Positions 41,628-50,815 of a stretch of 64,000 nucleotides of DNA are shown here, one piece after another. The stretch is from CADEDH01 sp963732695. GTDB lineage: Bacteria; Actinomycetota; Acidimicrobiia; Acidimicrobiales; SZUA-35. A program made the translations under genes and the position numbers. The notes under the pieces were generated by a model. The model saw nothing but the letters and a program-made list of their open reading frames with translations, searched no databases and was not told where the DNA came from. Where the stretch lies: positions 1 through 64,000 of the forward strand of contig CAVTAP010000016.1 of assembly GCA_963732695.1 (NCBI GenBank), read 5' to 3'. The number at the start of each line of letters is the position of its first letter. Position 1 is the stretch's first letter.

Positions 41628-44342
41628 ATGAGCGATCTGCCCCCTTCGTCCCCGCCGGTCATGCCGGGCCCGCCCCACTACCCCGGGGGCGCCACGGTGG
41701 TGCCGGCGACGAGCGAGATCTGGGAGCCGCCCAAACCGCCGGCCAAGGCCCGCCGGGCCGTGCCGATGTTCGACCGGGTGAAGATCCTCGTCGTCCTGGC
41801 TGCGGTCTTCGCGTTCCTCCTGTGGCGGCTCCGGTCGGATCAACCGGCCTACACCTTCGGTGACGCCCTGATCACCCAGCTCCAGCGATCGGGCTGGATC
41901 CTGGTGCTGGCCCTGATCGAGGTGGTCCGTCAGCTCCACTACCTCGTCAGCGAGCAGAATGCCGCCTACAACCACTTCTGGGTGGAGAAGGTGTGGGGCG
42001 GACTCGACCGCTGGAAGGACCGGCGCGACCCCTGGCTGCGCTACCGCACCGCCCGCTACAGCAAGTTCCTGGCCGCCTACCTCATCTTCGCCGCCATCCT
42101 GGCCAACCGGCGCGGGGTGTCCTATGTCGACGGCGTGGCCGCCGTGCCCGGGGCCATCTTCCACTTCCTCTCCGTCGGGCCCCAACAGGTGCCGTTCTGG
42201 GTGTCGATGGTGTTCCCTCTGCTCTTCATCGTGGGCCAGTTCGGCTTCCTGTTCTTCTTCCTGTCCCGGGGCGGGGTCGACGTCTACATGCCGGAAGACA
42301 TCACCACCACCTTCGACGACGTGTGGGGTCAGGACCACGTTCTCGAGAAGGTGAAGGAGAACGTGCTGTTCCTGGAGAATCCCCGCCTGATCGAGGAGAA
42401 GGGCGGTCACGTGCCGGGCGGCATCCTGCTCTGGGGCCCTCCCGGCACCGGCAAGACGCTGATGGCCGAGGCGGTGGCGGGCCAGACGGGCAAGCCCTAC
42501 GTCTTCGTCGACCCCGGCGCCTTCATCAACATGTTCATGGGCGTCGGCATCCTCAAGGTCAAGAGCCTCTTCCGCAAGTTGCGCAAGCTGTCGCTGCGCT
42601 ACGGCGGCGTGATCGTGTTCTTCGACGAGGCCGACTCCCTCGGCAACCGCGGTGCTCTGGGCGCAGGCGGTGGCCAGGGCGCGTTCGACGGGCCCGACGA
42701 GATGCGGGAGCACATGCGGTGGTTGTCACCCAACACGCAGGGGCTCCTGTTCGACCAACAGCGCAGGCTCAACGCCAGCCGGGCTCCCGAGGAGCCCCGC
42801 TCGATGATCAACAAGGTCATCGTGGGCGGCATGGGCGGCGGCGGGGGCGGGGGCACGCTGCAGTCGTTGCTCAGTGAGATCTCGGGCCTGAAGAAGCCGC
42901 GCGGCTTCCTCAACCGGTACGTCCGGCGCTTCCTGGGCCTGCGGCCCAAGCCCCCGCTCAAGTACCGGATCCTGGTGATGATGGCCACCAACCTGCCCGA
43001 GGCGCTCGACGAGGCCATGCTGCGGCCGGGGCGTATCGACCGGCTGTACAAGGTGGGCTATCCATCGAAGGACGGCCGTCGCCGAACCTACGACGGCTAC
43101 CTGCGTAAGGTCCGCCACCAGCTCACTCCCGAACAGATCGAGAAGCTGGCCGTGATCACGCCCTACGCCACGGGCGCCACCATCAAGGACATGGTGAACG
43201 AGGCATTGATCAACGCTCTGCGGAACGGCCGTGACGCCGTGACGTGGGAAGACATCATCTGGGCCAAGCACTTCAAGGCCCTGGGCCCGTCCGAGGACGT
43301 CGAGTACGTCGAGCGCGACCGCCATTCGGTGGCCATCCACGAGGCGTGCCACGCCGTGGTCGCCTACCGGGTGCGCCACCACTGGACGATCGACCTGGCC
43401 ACGATCGAGAAGGGCGGCAACTACCTGGGGATGGTGTCCTCGGTGAAGCCCGAAGATCGGTTCAAGACCTGGAAGAGCGAGTACGAAGCCGATCTCCTGG
43501 TGTCGCTGGCCTCCCTGGCCGGCGAGCGCCTCTTCTTCGACGGCGACAACGCCTCGGGCGTGGCCGGCGACCTGCAGCAGGCCACGGCCCTGGCGGCTTC
43601 GATGGAGGGCGACTGGGGCATGGGCCAGACGATCGCCTCCCATGCCGTGTCCCGTGAGCTCGGCCTCGGCGGCGGCGGCGGCCTGCCCAAGCCAGGCGGC
43701 ACCGACGATGCCATCGATCCGGCCGACGCTCTCCGGGGCCCGCTCGGCGAGCGGATCGAAGGCAACCTGGGGCGGATCTACGAGGCGGCCCGTCAGTTGC
43801 TCATCGACAACTGGTACGAGGTGCTGGCTGTCGGCCACGCCCTCGAGACGCACAAGACCATGGCCGGCGACGACGTGGCCGCCGTGATCGACGGTGTCCA
43901 GGGCCCGCTGGTGGACGGCCGCATCTACCGCACGCAGCAGATGCGGGAGCAGATGGTGGCGTATCACGAGCTGGTGCTCACCGCCCACCGCCAGCACGGC
44001 AAGGTGCAGGGTTCACTACCCCCGGCCCTCCCCTACCATCTGCTCACCACGGCTAACGGTCCGGTGGTCGAGGTGATGTCATCGTCCCTGGTGCCGCCGC
44101 CGGCCTCGTTCCCGGCCGCCCCCCAGCCGGGCTGGGCCGCGCCGTCGGCCACGATGGCCCCGCCCCCACCGGCTGCTCCCCAGCAGACGGTCCCTCCGGT
44201 GTCCGAGCCGCCGGTGCAGAACGGTGGCGCCTACCCCGCCGCCGAGGCCGCCAACGGTCACAATGGCCCCGGTGAGGGCGACAACGGCAACGGTGCGAAC
44301 GGCAATGGTTCCCACGACGGAGGCAGCGCCCCGTCGACCTGA
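41628..44342 (+). CDS. Divergent FtsH-like AAA metalloprotease
   Basis: A 904-residue membrane protein. Residues 45-220 hold several hydrophobic segments, including VPFWVSMVFPLLFIVGQFGFLFFFL. The AAA domain has Walker A GPPGTGKT near 270, pore loop FINMFMG, Walker B FFDEADSLG and the arginine-finger region RPGRIDR. Compared with FtsH there are about 60 extra residues between Walker B and MMATN, including a seven-Gly run. The M41 peptidase part has HEACH at 571-575 and D648 (GDLQQAT), a spacing like E. coli FtsH H414-D492, so zinc binding looks intact. The tail is Pro- then Asn/Gly-rich. Probably degrades membrane proteins. Confidence 0.85.
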   Translation: MSDLPPSSPPVMPGPPHYPGGATVVPATSEIWEPPKPPAKARRAVPMFDRVKILVVLAAVFAFLLWRLRSDQPAYTFGDALITQLQRSGWILVLALIEVVRQLHYLVSEQNAAYNHFWVEKVWGGLDRWKDRRDPWLRYRTARYSKFLAAYLIFAAILANRRGVSYVDGVAAVPGAIFHFLSVGPQQVPFWVSMVFPLLFIVGQFGFLFFFLSRGGVDVYMPEDITTTFDDVWGQDHVLEKVKENVLFLENPRLIEEKGGHVPGGILLWGPPGTGKTLMAEAVAGQTGKPYVFVDPGAFINMFMGVGILKVKSLFRKLRKLSLRYGGVIVFFDEADSLGNRGALGAGGGQGAFDGPDEMREHMRWLSPNTQGLLFDQQRRLNASRAPEEPRSMINKVIVGGMGGGGGGGTLQSLLSEISGLKKPRGFLNRYVRRFLGLRPKPPLKYRILVMMATNLPEALDEAMLRPGRIDRLYKVGYPSKDGRRRTYDGYLRKVRHQLTPEQIEKLAVITPYATGATIKDMVNEALINALRNGRDAVTWEDIIWAKHFKALGPSEDVEYVERDRHSVAIHEACHAVVAYRVRHHWTIDLATIEKGGNYLGMVSSVKPEDRFKTWKSEYEADLLVSLASLAGERLFFDGDNASGVAGDLQQATALAASMEGDWGMGQTIASHAVSRELGLGGGGGLPKPGGTDDAIDPADALRGPLGERIEGNLGRIYEAARQLLIDNWYEVLAVGHALETHKTMAGDDVAAVIDGVQGPLVDGRIYRTQQMREQMVAYHELVLTAHRQHGKVQGSLPPALPYHLLTTANGPVVEVMSSSLVPPPASFPAAPQPGWAAPSATMAPPPPAAPQQTVPPVSEPPVQNGGAYPAAEAANGHNGPGEGDNGNGANGNGSHDGGSAPST

Positions 44343-44393
44343 TCAGCGGCGCACCACTGCCATCGCTCGTGACGAGCGTCGTGTATCACCGCG

Positions 44394-44425
44394 GAGGGCC
44401 CCGGATCTGTTGATCCGGGGCCCTC
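44394..44425. terminator. Terminator after the FtsH-like gene
   Basis: A perfect 14-bp stem, GAGGGCCCCGGATC (44394-44407) with GATCCGGGGCCCTC (44412-44425), closes on loop TGTT. It follows the protease stop by 51 bp and lies before the SDR gene. Confidence 0.8.
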
Positions 44426-44507
44426 GCCGTGCGGGGTGAGGGCCCTTCCCCGGCCCAGGTCGTCGGCATCGTGACACCGCTCCGACGCCCCGTCTACGGT
44501 GAGCCCG

Positions 44508-45335
44508 ATGGACGTGAACGGCAAGACGGCAGTGGTGACGGGCGGCGGTAGCGGTATCGGACGGGGCATCGTGCGGGCCCTGGCCGGCCAGGGCATGAAC
44601 ATCGTGGTGGCCGACATCGAGCAGGCGCCGATGGACGAGGTGCTGGCCGAGCTGGCCACCCGGGGCACCGAGGCCATCGGCGTGCGAACCGACGTCTCGA
44701 AGCTCGACCAGGTGGAGGCCCTGGCCGCCGCCACCCTCGACCGGTTCGGGGCGGTGCACGTGTTGTGCAACAACGCCGGGGTCGGCGTGTCGGACCCGGT
44801 GGGTGCCACCTCCCTGGAGGACTGGCGCTGGACGATCGACATCGACCTGTGGGGCCCGATCCACGGGGTCCACGTGTTCCTGCCGATCATGGAACGCCAG
44901 GGTGAGCCGGCCCACATCAACTCCACGGCCTCCATGGCCGGGCTCTACGCCGGAGCCTCGCTCGGCGCCTACAACGTGGCCAAGCACGGGGTGGTGGCCC
45001 TGATGGCCTCACTGGAGCGTGACCTGCGACTGGCCGGCTCGCCGCTGCGGGCCTCGGTGCTGTGCCCGGGCCCGATCAACACCAACATCGTCGACTCCGA
45101 GCGCAACCGGTCGGCCGAGTCGGCGGCGCAGCACGTGGGCACCACGGCGGGCAAGAAGTTCTGGGACATCCTCACCCGTACGTTGGCCGACGGCATGAAC
45201 CCCGACGACGTGGGCCCCATGGTGCTCGACGCCGTCGTCAACGACCGCTTCTGGGTGCTCACCCACCCCGAGATGGGCGGCCTGGTGCGCAAGCAGGTGG
45301 ATCAGATGCTGGAGGACCAGTCCCTCACCCGGTGA
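44508..45335 (+). CDS. Short-chain dehydrogenase/reductase (SDR)
   Basis: A classical SDR of 275 residues: NAD(P)-binding GGGSGIGRG, NNAG at strand 4, catalytic Ser in NSTASMAG and YNVAK (Y and K). It is probably an oxidoreductase of a lipid or alcohol; the cofactor loop VVADIE with Asp suggests NAD(H). The ATG at 44508 is preferred to GTG 44499. It is convergent with the CorC-like gene, overlapping by 11 bp. Confidence 0.9.
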   Translation: MDVNGKTAVVTGGGSGIGRGIVRALAGQGMNIVVADIEQAPMDEVLAELATRGTEAIGVRTDVSKLDQVEALAAATLDRFGAVHVLCNNAGVGVSDPVGATSLEDWRWTIDIDLWGPIHGVHVFLPIMERQGEPAHINSTASMAGLYAGASLGAYNVAKHGVVALMASLERDLRLAGSPLRASVLCPGPINTNIVDSERNRSAESAAQHVGTTAGKKFWDILTRTLADGMNPDDVGPMVLDAVVNDRFWVLTHPEMGGLVRKQVDQMLEDQSLTR

Positions 45336-46611
45336 GCGGGGGTTCCTCGGGGCGGAGGCGGATCCGGACCTCGTCGACCGTGCGCCGCCCCACCGCCGTC
45401 ACCTGGATCGACCAGGGCCCCACCGTCACCACGTCGCCCGGCACCTCGGGCAGGCGCCCCAGGCGCGCCAGCACCAGGCCGGCCACGGTGGCGTAGGGGC
45501 CCTCGGGTATGCCGTCGACGCCGATGTCATCGAGGTCGTGGATCGGGAACCGGCCCGGCACGACCCTGGTGCCGTCGGCCTCGGTGCGGGCCGTCCGCAC
45601 ATCGGGGTCGCTTTCATCGTAGATCTCCCCCACCAGCTCCTCGACCAGGTCCTCCACCGTCACCAGGCCGGCGGTGGAGCCGTGCTCGTCGACCACCAGC
45701 GCCATCTGCTCCCGGGCCGCCTGGAGCTGGCGCAGGGTGTCGAGCACCCGGGCCGACTCGGGGAAGTACCGCAGACCACCTCGGGCCCGCTCCCCCACCG
45801 GCTCGTCGCCCCCGTCGAGCAGATCCCGGAGATGGACGACGCCGACCACCTCGTCGAGCGACGCCCCGGTGCCCACCGGCGCCCGGGAGTAGCCCGAGGC
45901 GGCCAACTGCCCTCGGGCCTCGGTCACCGGGACGGTGGCGTCGAGCACGAACACGTCGCCCCGGGGCCGCAGGATCTCCATCAGGGTCCGCCCGGCGATC
46001 TCGAAGGCACCGTCGATGATCATGCGCTGCTCGTCGGTGAAGTGGGGTTGGGCCGCCACCATGTCGCGCAGCTCCTCCTCGGTCACGTCTTCCCGCTGCA
46101 GCTCAGGGTCGGCGCCCAGCAGTCGCACCAGCACGTCGGTCGACCGGGACAACAGCCACACCGCGGGCCGGGTGATGCTGGCCATCACGGCCAGCGGGCG
46201 GGCCGCCATCAGGCCCCACCGCTCGGCCCGCTGCATGGCCAGGCGCTTGGGGGCGAGCTCGCCCGCCACCAGCGTGACGTAGGCCAGCAGCATGGTCACG
46301 ATGATCACGGCCACCGGCTCGGCCGCCCCGCCCAGGAACGACAGGGGCTCCCGCAGCGGCTCGGCCAGCGACACGGCGGCGGCGGCCGAGGCCAGGAACC
46401 CGGCCAGGGTGATGCCCACCTGGATGGTGGCCAGAAACCGGTTGGGGTCCCGGGCCAGGCGGGCCAGCAGGGCCCCGGATTTCGAGGTCTGCTCCAGGCG
46501 CTGCAGCTGGCCGTCACGCAGGGAGACCAGGGCCAGCTCGGTGCCGGCGAAGGCCGCGTTGACCAGCACCAGGACCACCACCAGCGCCAGCTCGGGCAGA
46601 ACGTCGGTCAT
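45325..46611 (-). CDS. Second HlyC/CorC-family protein (DUF21-CBS-CorC_HlyC)
   Basis: The 428-residue product has a DUF21 membrane domain (ALVVVLVLVNAAFAGTELALVSLR, AVIIVTMLLAYVTLVAGELAPKRLA), paired CBS domains (ILRPRGDVFVLDA ... VVDEHGSTAGLVTVEDLVEELVGEI) and a C-terminal CorC domain (DDIGVDGIPEGPYATVAGLVLARLG). It is a paralogue of the protein at 10917-12218. The ATG overlaps the stop of the upstream membrane protein (ATGA), so they are coupled. Confidence 0.9.
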   Translation of the reverse strand: MTDVLPELALVVVLVLVNAAFAGTELALVSLRDGQLQRLEQTSKSGALLARLARDPNRFLATIQVGITLAGFLASAAAAVSLAEPLREPLSFLGGAAEPVAVIIVTMLLAYVTLVAGELAPKRLAMQRAERWGLMAARPLAVMASITRPAVWLLSRSTDVLVRLLGADPELQREDVTEEELRDMVAAQPHFTDEQRMIIDGAFEIAGRTLMEILRPRGDVFVLDATVPVTEARGQLAASGYSRAPVGTGASLDEVVGVVHLRDLLDGGDEPVGERARGGLRYFPESARVLDTLRQLQAAREQMALVVDEHGSTAGLVTVEDLVEELVGEIYDESDPDVRTARTEADGTRVVPGRFPIHDLDDIGVDGIPEGPYATVAGLVLARLGRLPEVPGDVVTVGPWSIQVTAVGRRTVDEVRIRLRPEEPPLTG

Positions 46612-47756
46612 GGGCTCCCGGGGAGCGGACCGGGCTCGGCCGGTACGCGGTCGCCATGGTGCTTGCGCACGTCGTCCAGGGCCTCGCCCAGGTGGGGGCG
46701 GGCCTCGGGTGTTGGGGTGCCCCGGCGCAGCAGGACCACGAAGGAGGCCAGCCCGAGCGGGATCGGGAGCCAGAAGCTCACCAGCCGGTAGGCCACCACC
46801 GCCACCGCCGCCACCGCGGGGTCGGCCCCGATGCTGATCAGCGACGGGATCAGCACCGCCTCGATGATGCCCAGACCGCCGGGCGAGATCGGCAGGGCAC
46901 CGATCACGTTCGCCAGCCCGTAGGCCACCAGGAGGCCGATGGCCCCGGCCCGGTAGCCGAAGGCGGCCACCATCGTCCACAGGGCGGCCGCGTCGAGCAG
47001 CCAGTTCAGGGCGGCCAGCACCGCGCTCTGCCACAACAGGCCCGGGGTGTGGACGAGGGTGTCGAGGGAGGCTCCGGCCTGGCGCACCGCCCGCTCCACC
47101 CGGCTGGCCTCCACCCCCGGGAGCCGGCCGACGAGGTGGGAGCCTTCCACCGCCAGCCGCTCCCGGCCGTATTGCAGTGCCACCACGGCGGCGGTGGCGA
47201 CGATGAGGATGAACGCTCCCACCCCGGCGGCGGTGGCGTAGGCCGGGTGGAACCCGCTGATCGGGATCGATACCAGTAGGGCGCACCACAGCAGGATGTT
47301 GAGCACCATGGCCGAGCCGATGGCCTGGGCCCCCAGGGCGAACGCCAGCTGGGGGCCGGGGATGCCGAGGCGGCCCAGTAGGCGGTAGTTCACCGCCGCC
47401 GTGGTGGCGGCCCCGCCGGGAATCATGTGGTTGATGCCGGTGGACGAGACCACCACCCCGGTGCAGTAGCCGAGGCTCACGGCCGGGCGGTGGGGCAGGA
47501 GCAGGCGCAGGAAGGCGGCGTAGGCCACCAGCGCACCCGCCTCCAGAGCCACAGCCAGGGCGACCAGGCCGGGCGATACCGACGACACGGTGCGCAGCGC
47601 GGCCCGGGCGCCACCCACCTGGGGGATCACGAAGGTGTGGATGACGAACGCCAGTACCAGAAGCTTGGCCACGGTCCCGATCGGCAGCCGGGGGCCCGAC
47701 TCGCCCCCCTCCGGCGCGTTCGCCATCGTCTCGTCGGCCGCGCTCATTCCGGGCAT
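46608..47756 (-). CDS. Flippase-like multi-helix membrane protein (UPF0104/AglD-type)
   Basis: The 382-residue protein has about eight to nine helices and the family motifs SSTGINHMIPGG, AAVNYRLL and, near the C terminus, GALPISPGGLGIIEAVL. These match the lysylphosphatidylglycerol-synthase transmembrane/UPF0104 group, whose members act as lipid flippases or synthases. No soluble synthase domain is attached. ATG 47756 and 47747 are both possible starts. Substrate unknown. Confidence 0.8.
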   Translation of the reverse strand: MPGMSAADETMANAPEGGESGPRLPIGTVAKLLVLAFVIHTFVIPQVGGARAALRTVSSVSPGLVALAVALEAGALVAYAAFLRLLLPHRPAVSLGYCTGVVVSSTGINHMIPGGAATTAAVNYRLLGRLGIPGPQLAFALGAQAIGSAMVLNILLWCALLVSIPISGFHPAYATAAGVGAFILIVATAAVVALQYGRERLAVEGSHLVGRLPGVEASRVERAVRQAGASLDTLVHTPGLLWQSAVLAALNWLLDAAALWTMVAAFGYRAGAIGLLVAYGLANVIGALPISPGGLGIIEAVLIPSLISIGADPAVAAVAVVAYRLVSFWLPIPLGLASFVVLLRRGTPTPEARPHLGEALDDVRKHHGDRVPAEPGPLPGSP

Positions 47757-47856
47757 CGGGTCCAGTCTGGCGGTCCGGGGCCCGCTCGACACCGCGACCG
47801 GGGTTTGCCCCCGATCGGGTTGGGTAGCGGCCGGCCCTGACGACCCGCCGACCATC

Positions 47857-47871
47857 CCCACCGACGGTGGG
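47857..47871 (+). promoter_or_regulatory. Hairpin directly upstream of the hemerythrin ribosome site
   Basis: CCCACC-GAC-GGTGGG forms a 6-bp stem immediately before the TGAAGGAG ribosome site. It may modulate translation, but it could be chance. Confidence 0.3.
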
Positions 47872-47884
47872 TGAAGGAGAACGC

Positions 47885-48367
47885 ATGAGAACGGCCAGCC
47901 GCCTCGACGCCACGACGTCGGGCGCCGACCAGGGCGACGCCTTGTCCCAGCTCGAGATCGACCACCGCCGGGTCGAGACCCTGTTCGCCCGTGCCTGCCT
48001 ACAGACCCAGGGCCCGTCCCGCCGGGCCCTGGTGGACCAGATCCTGACGGAATTGACCACCCACGCCGAGCTGGAGGAGACGGTCGTGTATCCCCGGATC
48101 GCCCAGGCCCTCCCCGCCGCACCGTGGCTGGTGGAGACCTCGATCGATGACCACGACGAGATGCGGTCCGTGATGGCCGTCCTGGAGGGCGCCGAGGACG
48201 AGCAGTCGCTGCTCATCGGCATCCGGACCCTCCAGCTCGTGGTCCAGGCCCACGTGGCCGTGGAGGAGGGCGAGATCTTCCCCGCCTTCCGCCAGATGGC
48301 CACCCCCGACACCCTGCGGACCCTCGACGACGAGGCCGCCGCCCATCGCGCCGGAGGTTCCCGATGA
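47885..48367 (+). CDS. Hemerythrin HHE-domain protein
   Basis: A 160-residue four-helix bundle with di-iron ligands in the expected order: H27 (EIDHRRVE), H60 and E64 (HAELEE), H90 (DDHDEM), H123 and E127 (HVAVEEGEIFP). It likely binds oxygen, NO or peroxide. GAAGGAG lies upstream of ATG 47885. Its TGA overlaps the katE ATG (ATGA), so it is made together with the catalase, which suggests peroxide or oxygen handling. Confidence 0.88.
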   Translation: MRTASRLDATTSGADQGDALSQLEIDHRRVETLFARACLQTQGPSRRALVDQILTELTTHAELEETVVYPRIAQALPAAPWLVETSIDDHDEMRSVMAVLEGAEDEQSLLIGIRTLQLVVQAHVAVEEGEIFPAFRQMATPDTLRTLDDEAAAHRAGGSR

Positions 48368-50655
48368 GCAGCCCCAAGAAGCAACAGTCCAAGAAGCAAC
48401 CCAAGAAGCAGTCCGCCAAGCAGCAGAGCGGCAACGGCCACGAGCGATTGAGCTCGGACGACCGGGCGGTCGACGCCCTGGTGAAGCCCACGCCGGGGTA
48501 CCCCGACGTGCTGGTGAAGACCGACGGTGAACACCCAGCCCGCGATGGGGCCTACATGCCCACCTACACCCAGTCCGGCGACCGCCTCACGACCACCTGG
48601 GGTACCCCGGTGGACGGCACCGACGACTCGGTGAAGGTCGGCCGCCGGGGGCCGACTCTGCTCGACGACTTCCACCTGCGCGACAAGGTCATGCACTTCG
48701 ACCACGAGCGGATCCCCGAGCGGGTGGTGCACGCCCGGGGCGTGGGGGCCCATGGGCACTTCCAGCCCTACCGGTCGCTGGCCGACCTCACCTGTGCCGA
48801 GTTCCTGGCCGACCCCGACGTGGTGACCCCCGTGTTCGTGCGGTTCTCCACCGTGCTCGGCTCCCGGGGGGCGGCGGAGACGGCTCGCGAGGTGCGGGGT
48901 TTCGCCACCAAGTTCTACACCTCGGCCGGCAACTTCGACCTGGTGGGCAACAACATCCCGGTGTTCTTCATCCACGACGGCATCAAGTTCCCCGACCTGA
49001 TCCACGCCGCCAAGCCCGAGCCGCACCGGGAGATCCCCCAGGCCGCCACTGCCCACGACACCTTCTGGGATTTCGTGTCGCTGCTGCCCGAGTCAACCCA
49101 CATGCTGCTGTGGTCGATGTCGGACCGGTCCCTGCCCCGGTCGTACCGGATGATGGAGGGCTTCGGCGTCCACACGTTCCGGCTGGTCACCGCGGCCGGT
49201 GAGACCCGCCTGGCCAAGTTCCACTGGAAGCCGGTGCTCGGCACCCACTCCCTGCTGTGGGAGGAGTGCCAGAAGCTCAGCGGCGTCGACCCCGACTTCC
49301 TGCGCCGTGATCTGTACGACGCCATCGACGCCGGCGTGTTCCCCGAATGGGAGCTCGGCCTGCAGCTGTTCCCCGACAACGAGGACCAGATGTTCGAGGG
49401 AATCGACCTGCTCGATTCCACCAAGCTGGTGCCCGAGGAGCTGGCTCCGGTGGAGCCCGTGGGCCGGCTCGTGCTCGACCGCAACGTGAACGACTACTTC
49501 GCCGAGACCGAGCAGGTGGCGTACTGCACGGCCCACCTGGTGACCGGGATCGAGGGCACCGACGACCCCCTGCTCCAGGCCCGCAACTTCTCCTACTTCG
49601 ACACCCAGATCACCCGGCTGGGCGGGCCCAACTTCGAGTCGCTGCCGATCAACCGGCCCCGTTCGGCCGTGAACCCCATGACCCAGGACGGGTTCGGCCA
49701 GTCGGCCATCCTCGGCGGCCGGGTGCGCTACTCCCCCAACTCGCTCGGTGGCGGCTGCCCGTTCACCGCCGGCCTGGCCGACGGCGGGTTCGAGCGGGTG
49801 CCCCGCACGGTGAGCGGCGAGGTGATCCGGGGGCGGGCCGAGCCCAGCCCCGACTACTTCTCGCAAGCCACCTTGTTCTGGCGGTCGATGACGCCGGTGG
49901 AGCAGGACCACATCGTGGCCGCCTTCTCCTTCGAGCTGGGCAAGGTGGAGGTGGCCCACGTGCGGGAGCGGATGGTGCGCAACCTGGCCGAGGTCGACGC
50001 CGGCCTGTGCTCGCGGGTGGCGACCGCCCTGGGCATGCCGGCACCGATCGCGCCCGCCCCGTCGGACGGCGGCAACGGGGCGGGCGCAACCGCGACCAAC
50101 GGGAAAGGGGCGAGCCTCGAGGCCTCCCCCGCCCTGTCGCAGATCACGAGCGAGCCGAGCCCGGTTGACGGGCGGGTCATCGCCGTGCTGGCGGCCGACG
50201 GTGTCGACACTGAAGGTGTGGCCATCCTGGCCGCCGGCGCTACGGCGGCGGGGGCCCGGGTGCAGGTGGTAGGCACCCACCTGGGGCTGCTCCAGGGCGA
50301 GAGCGGCGCTCCCCTGCCGGCCCCCAAGGCGTTCCTCACCGCCCAGTCGGTCGAATTCGACGCCGTGGTGGTGGCCGGTGGCGTGGGGGCCGACGAACTG
50401 GTGGCCGAACCCTATGCCGCCATGTTCCTCCACGAGGCCTTCCGCCATCACAAGACGGTGGCGGCCTGGGGCCAGGGCCGGGACACGCTGGCCAGCTTCG
50501 GGATCACCGACGGCGACGGCGCTCCCGGCGTGGTCCTCGGCGGCGATCAGGTCGACGAGGATCTCGTCTCGCGGCTGCTGGAGGCGATGAGCCGACACCG
50601 CCATTGGGACCGGCCGGCCCGGCTGACCGCGGCTGCTCAGGCCGATAGGGTCTGA
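48364..50655 (+). CDS. katE: Large-subunit catalase (HPII/KatE type)
   Basis: A heme catalase of 763 residues that disproportionates hydrogen peroxide. It starts with a Lys/Gln-rich low-complexity tail (residues 1-30). The core follows, with active-site H123 (VVHARGVGAHG), Asn in GNNIPVFFI, and heme Tyr 411 (NFSYFDTQ). The C-terminal 150 residues form the flavodoxin/DJ-1-like domain of large-subunit catalases (VIAVLAADGVDTEG ... VVVAGGVGADEL). The N-terminal KQQSKKQPKK repeat is unusual for the family. Confidence 0.94.
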   Translation: MSSPKKQQSKKQPKKQSAKQQSGNGHERLSSDDRAVDALVKPTPGYPDVLVKTDGEHPARDGAYMPTYTQSGDRLTTTWGTPVDGTDDSVKVGRRGPTLLDDFHLRDKVMHFDHERIPERVVHARGVGAHGHFQPYRSLADLTCAEFLADPDVVTPVFVRFSTVLGSRGAAETAREVRGFATKFYTSAGNFDLVGNNIPVFFIHDGIKFPDLIHAAKPEPHREIPQAATAHDTFWDFVSLLPESTHMLLWSMSDRSLPRSYRMMEGFGVHTFRLVTAAGETRLAKFHWKPVLGTHSLLWEECQKLSGVDPDFLRRDLYDAIDAGVFPEWELGLQLFPDNEDQMFEGIDLLDSTKLVPEELAPVEPVGRLVLDRNVNDYFAETEQVAYCTAHLVTGIEGTDDPLLQARNFSYFDTQITRLGGPNFESLPINRPRSAVNPMTQDGFGQSAILGGRVRYSPNSLGGGCPFTAGLADGGFERVPRTVSGEVIRGRAEPSPDYFSQATLFWRSMTPVEQDHIVAAFSFELGKVEVAHVRERMVRNLAEVDAGLCSRVATALGMPAPIAPAPSDGGNGAGATATNGKGASLEASPALSQITSEPSPVDGRVIAVLAADGVDTEGVAILAAGATAAGARVQVVGTHLGLLQGESGAPLPAPKAFLTAQSVEFDAVVVAGGVGADELVAEPYAAMFLHEAFRHHKTVAAWGQGRDTLASFGITDGDGAPGVVLGGDQVDEDLVSRLLEAMSRHRHWDRPARLTAAAQADRV

Positions 50656-50815
50656 TCTGACAGCAATCTGTGGCCTCTATGCAGCTTTCTGACAATCAGG
50701 ACACCCGGTCATGTAGTTGAAAGCCACTGGCAACCCACGCTTGACGGCGGGGAAATCGTGCCGCCCCACGCTTTCGATTGTCTTACTCCCACAAGCATCA
50801 ACAGGGAGTATCTGC

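Noticed and set aside
45325..49056. A 1243-codon open frame on the minus strand as one giant gene
   Set aside because: Only the part up to 46611 is protein-like (CorC-type); the rest is antisense or out of frame to the flippase-like, hemerythrin and catalase genes, a GC-rich artefact.
50160..50655. Separate DJ-1/PfpI protein gene after the catalase
   Set aside because: It is continuous in frame with the catalase and matches the normal C-terminal domain of large-subunit catalases.
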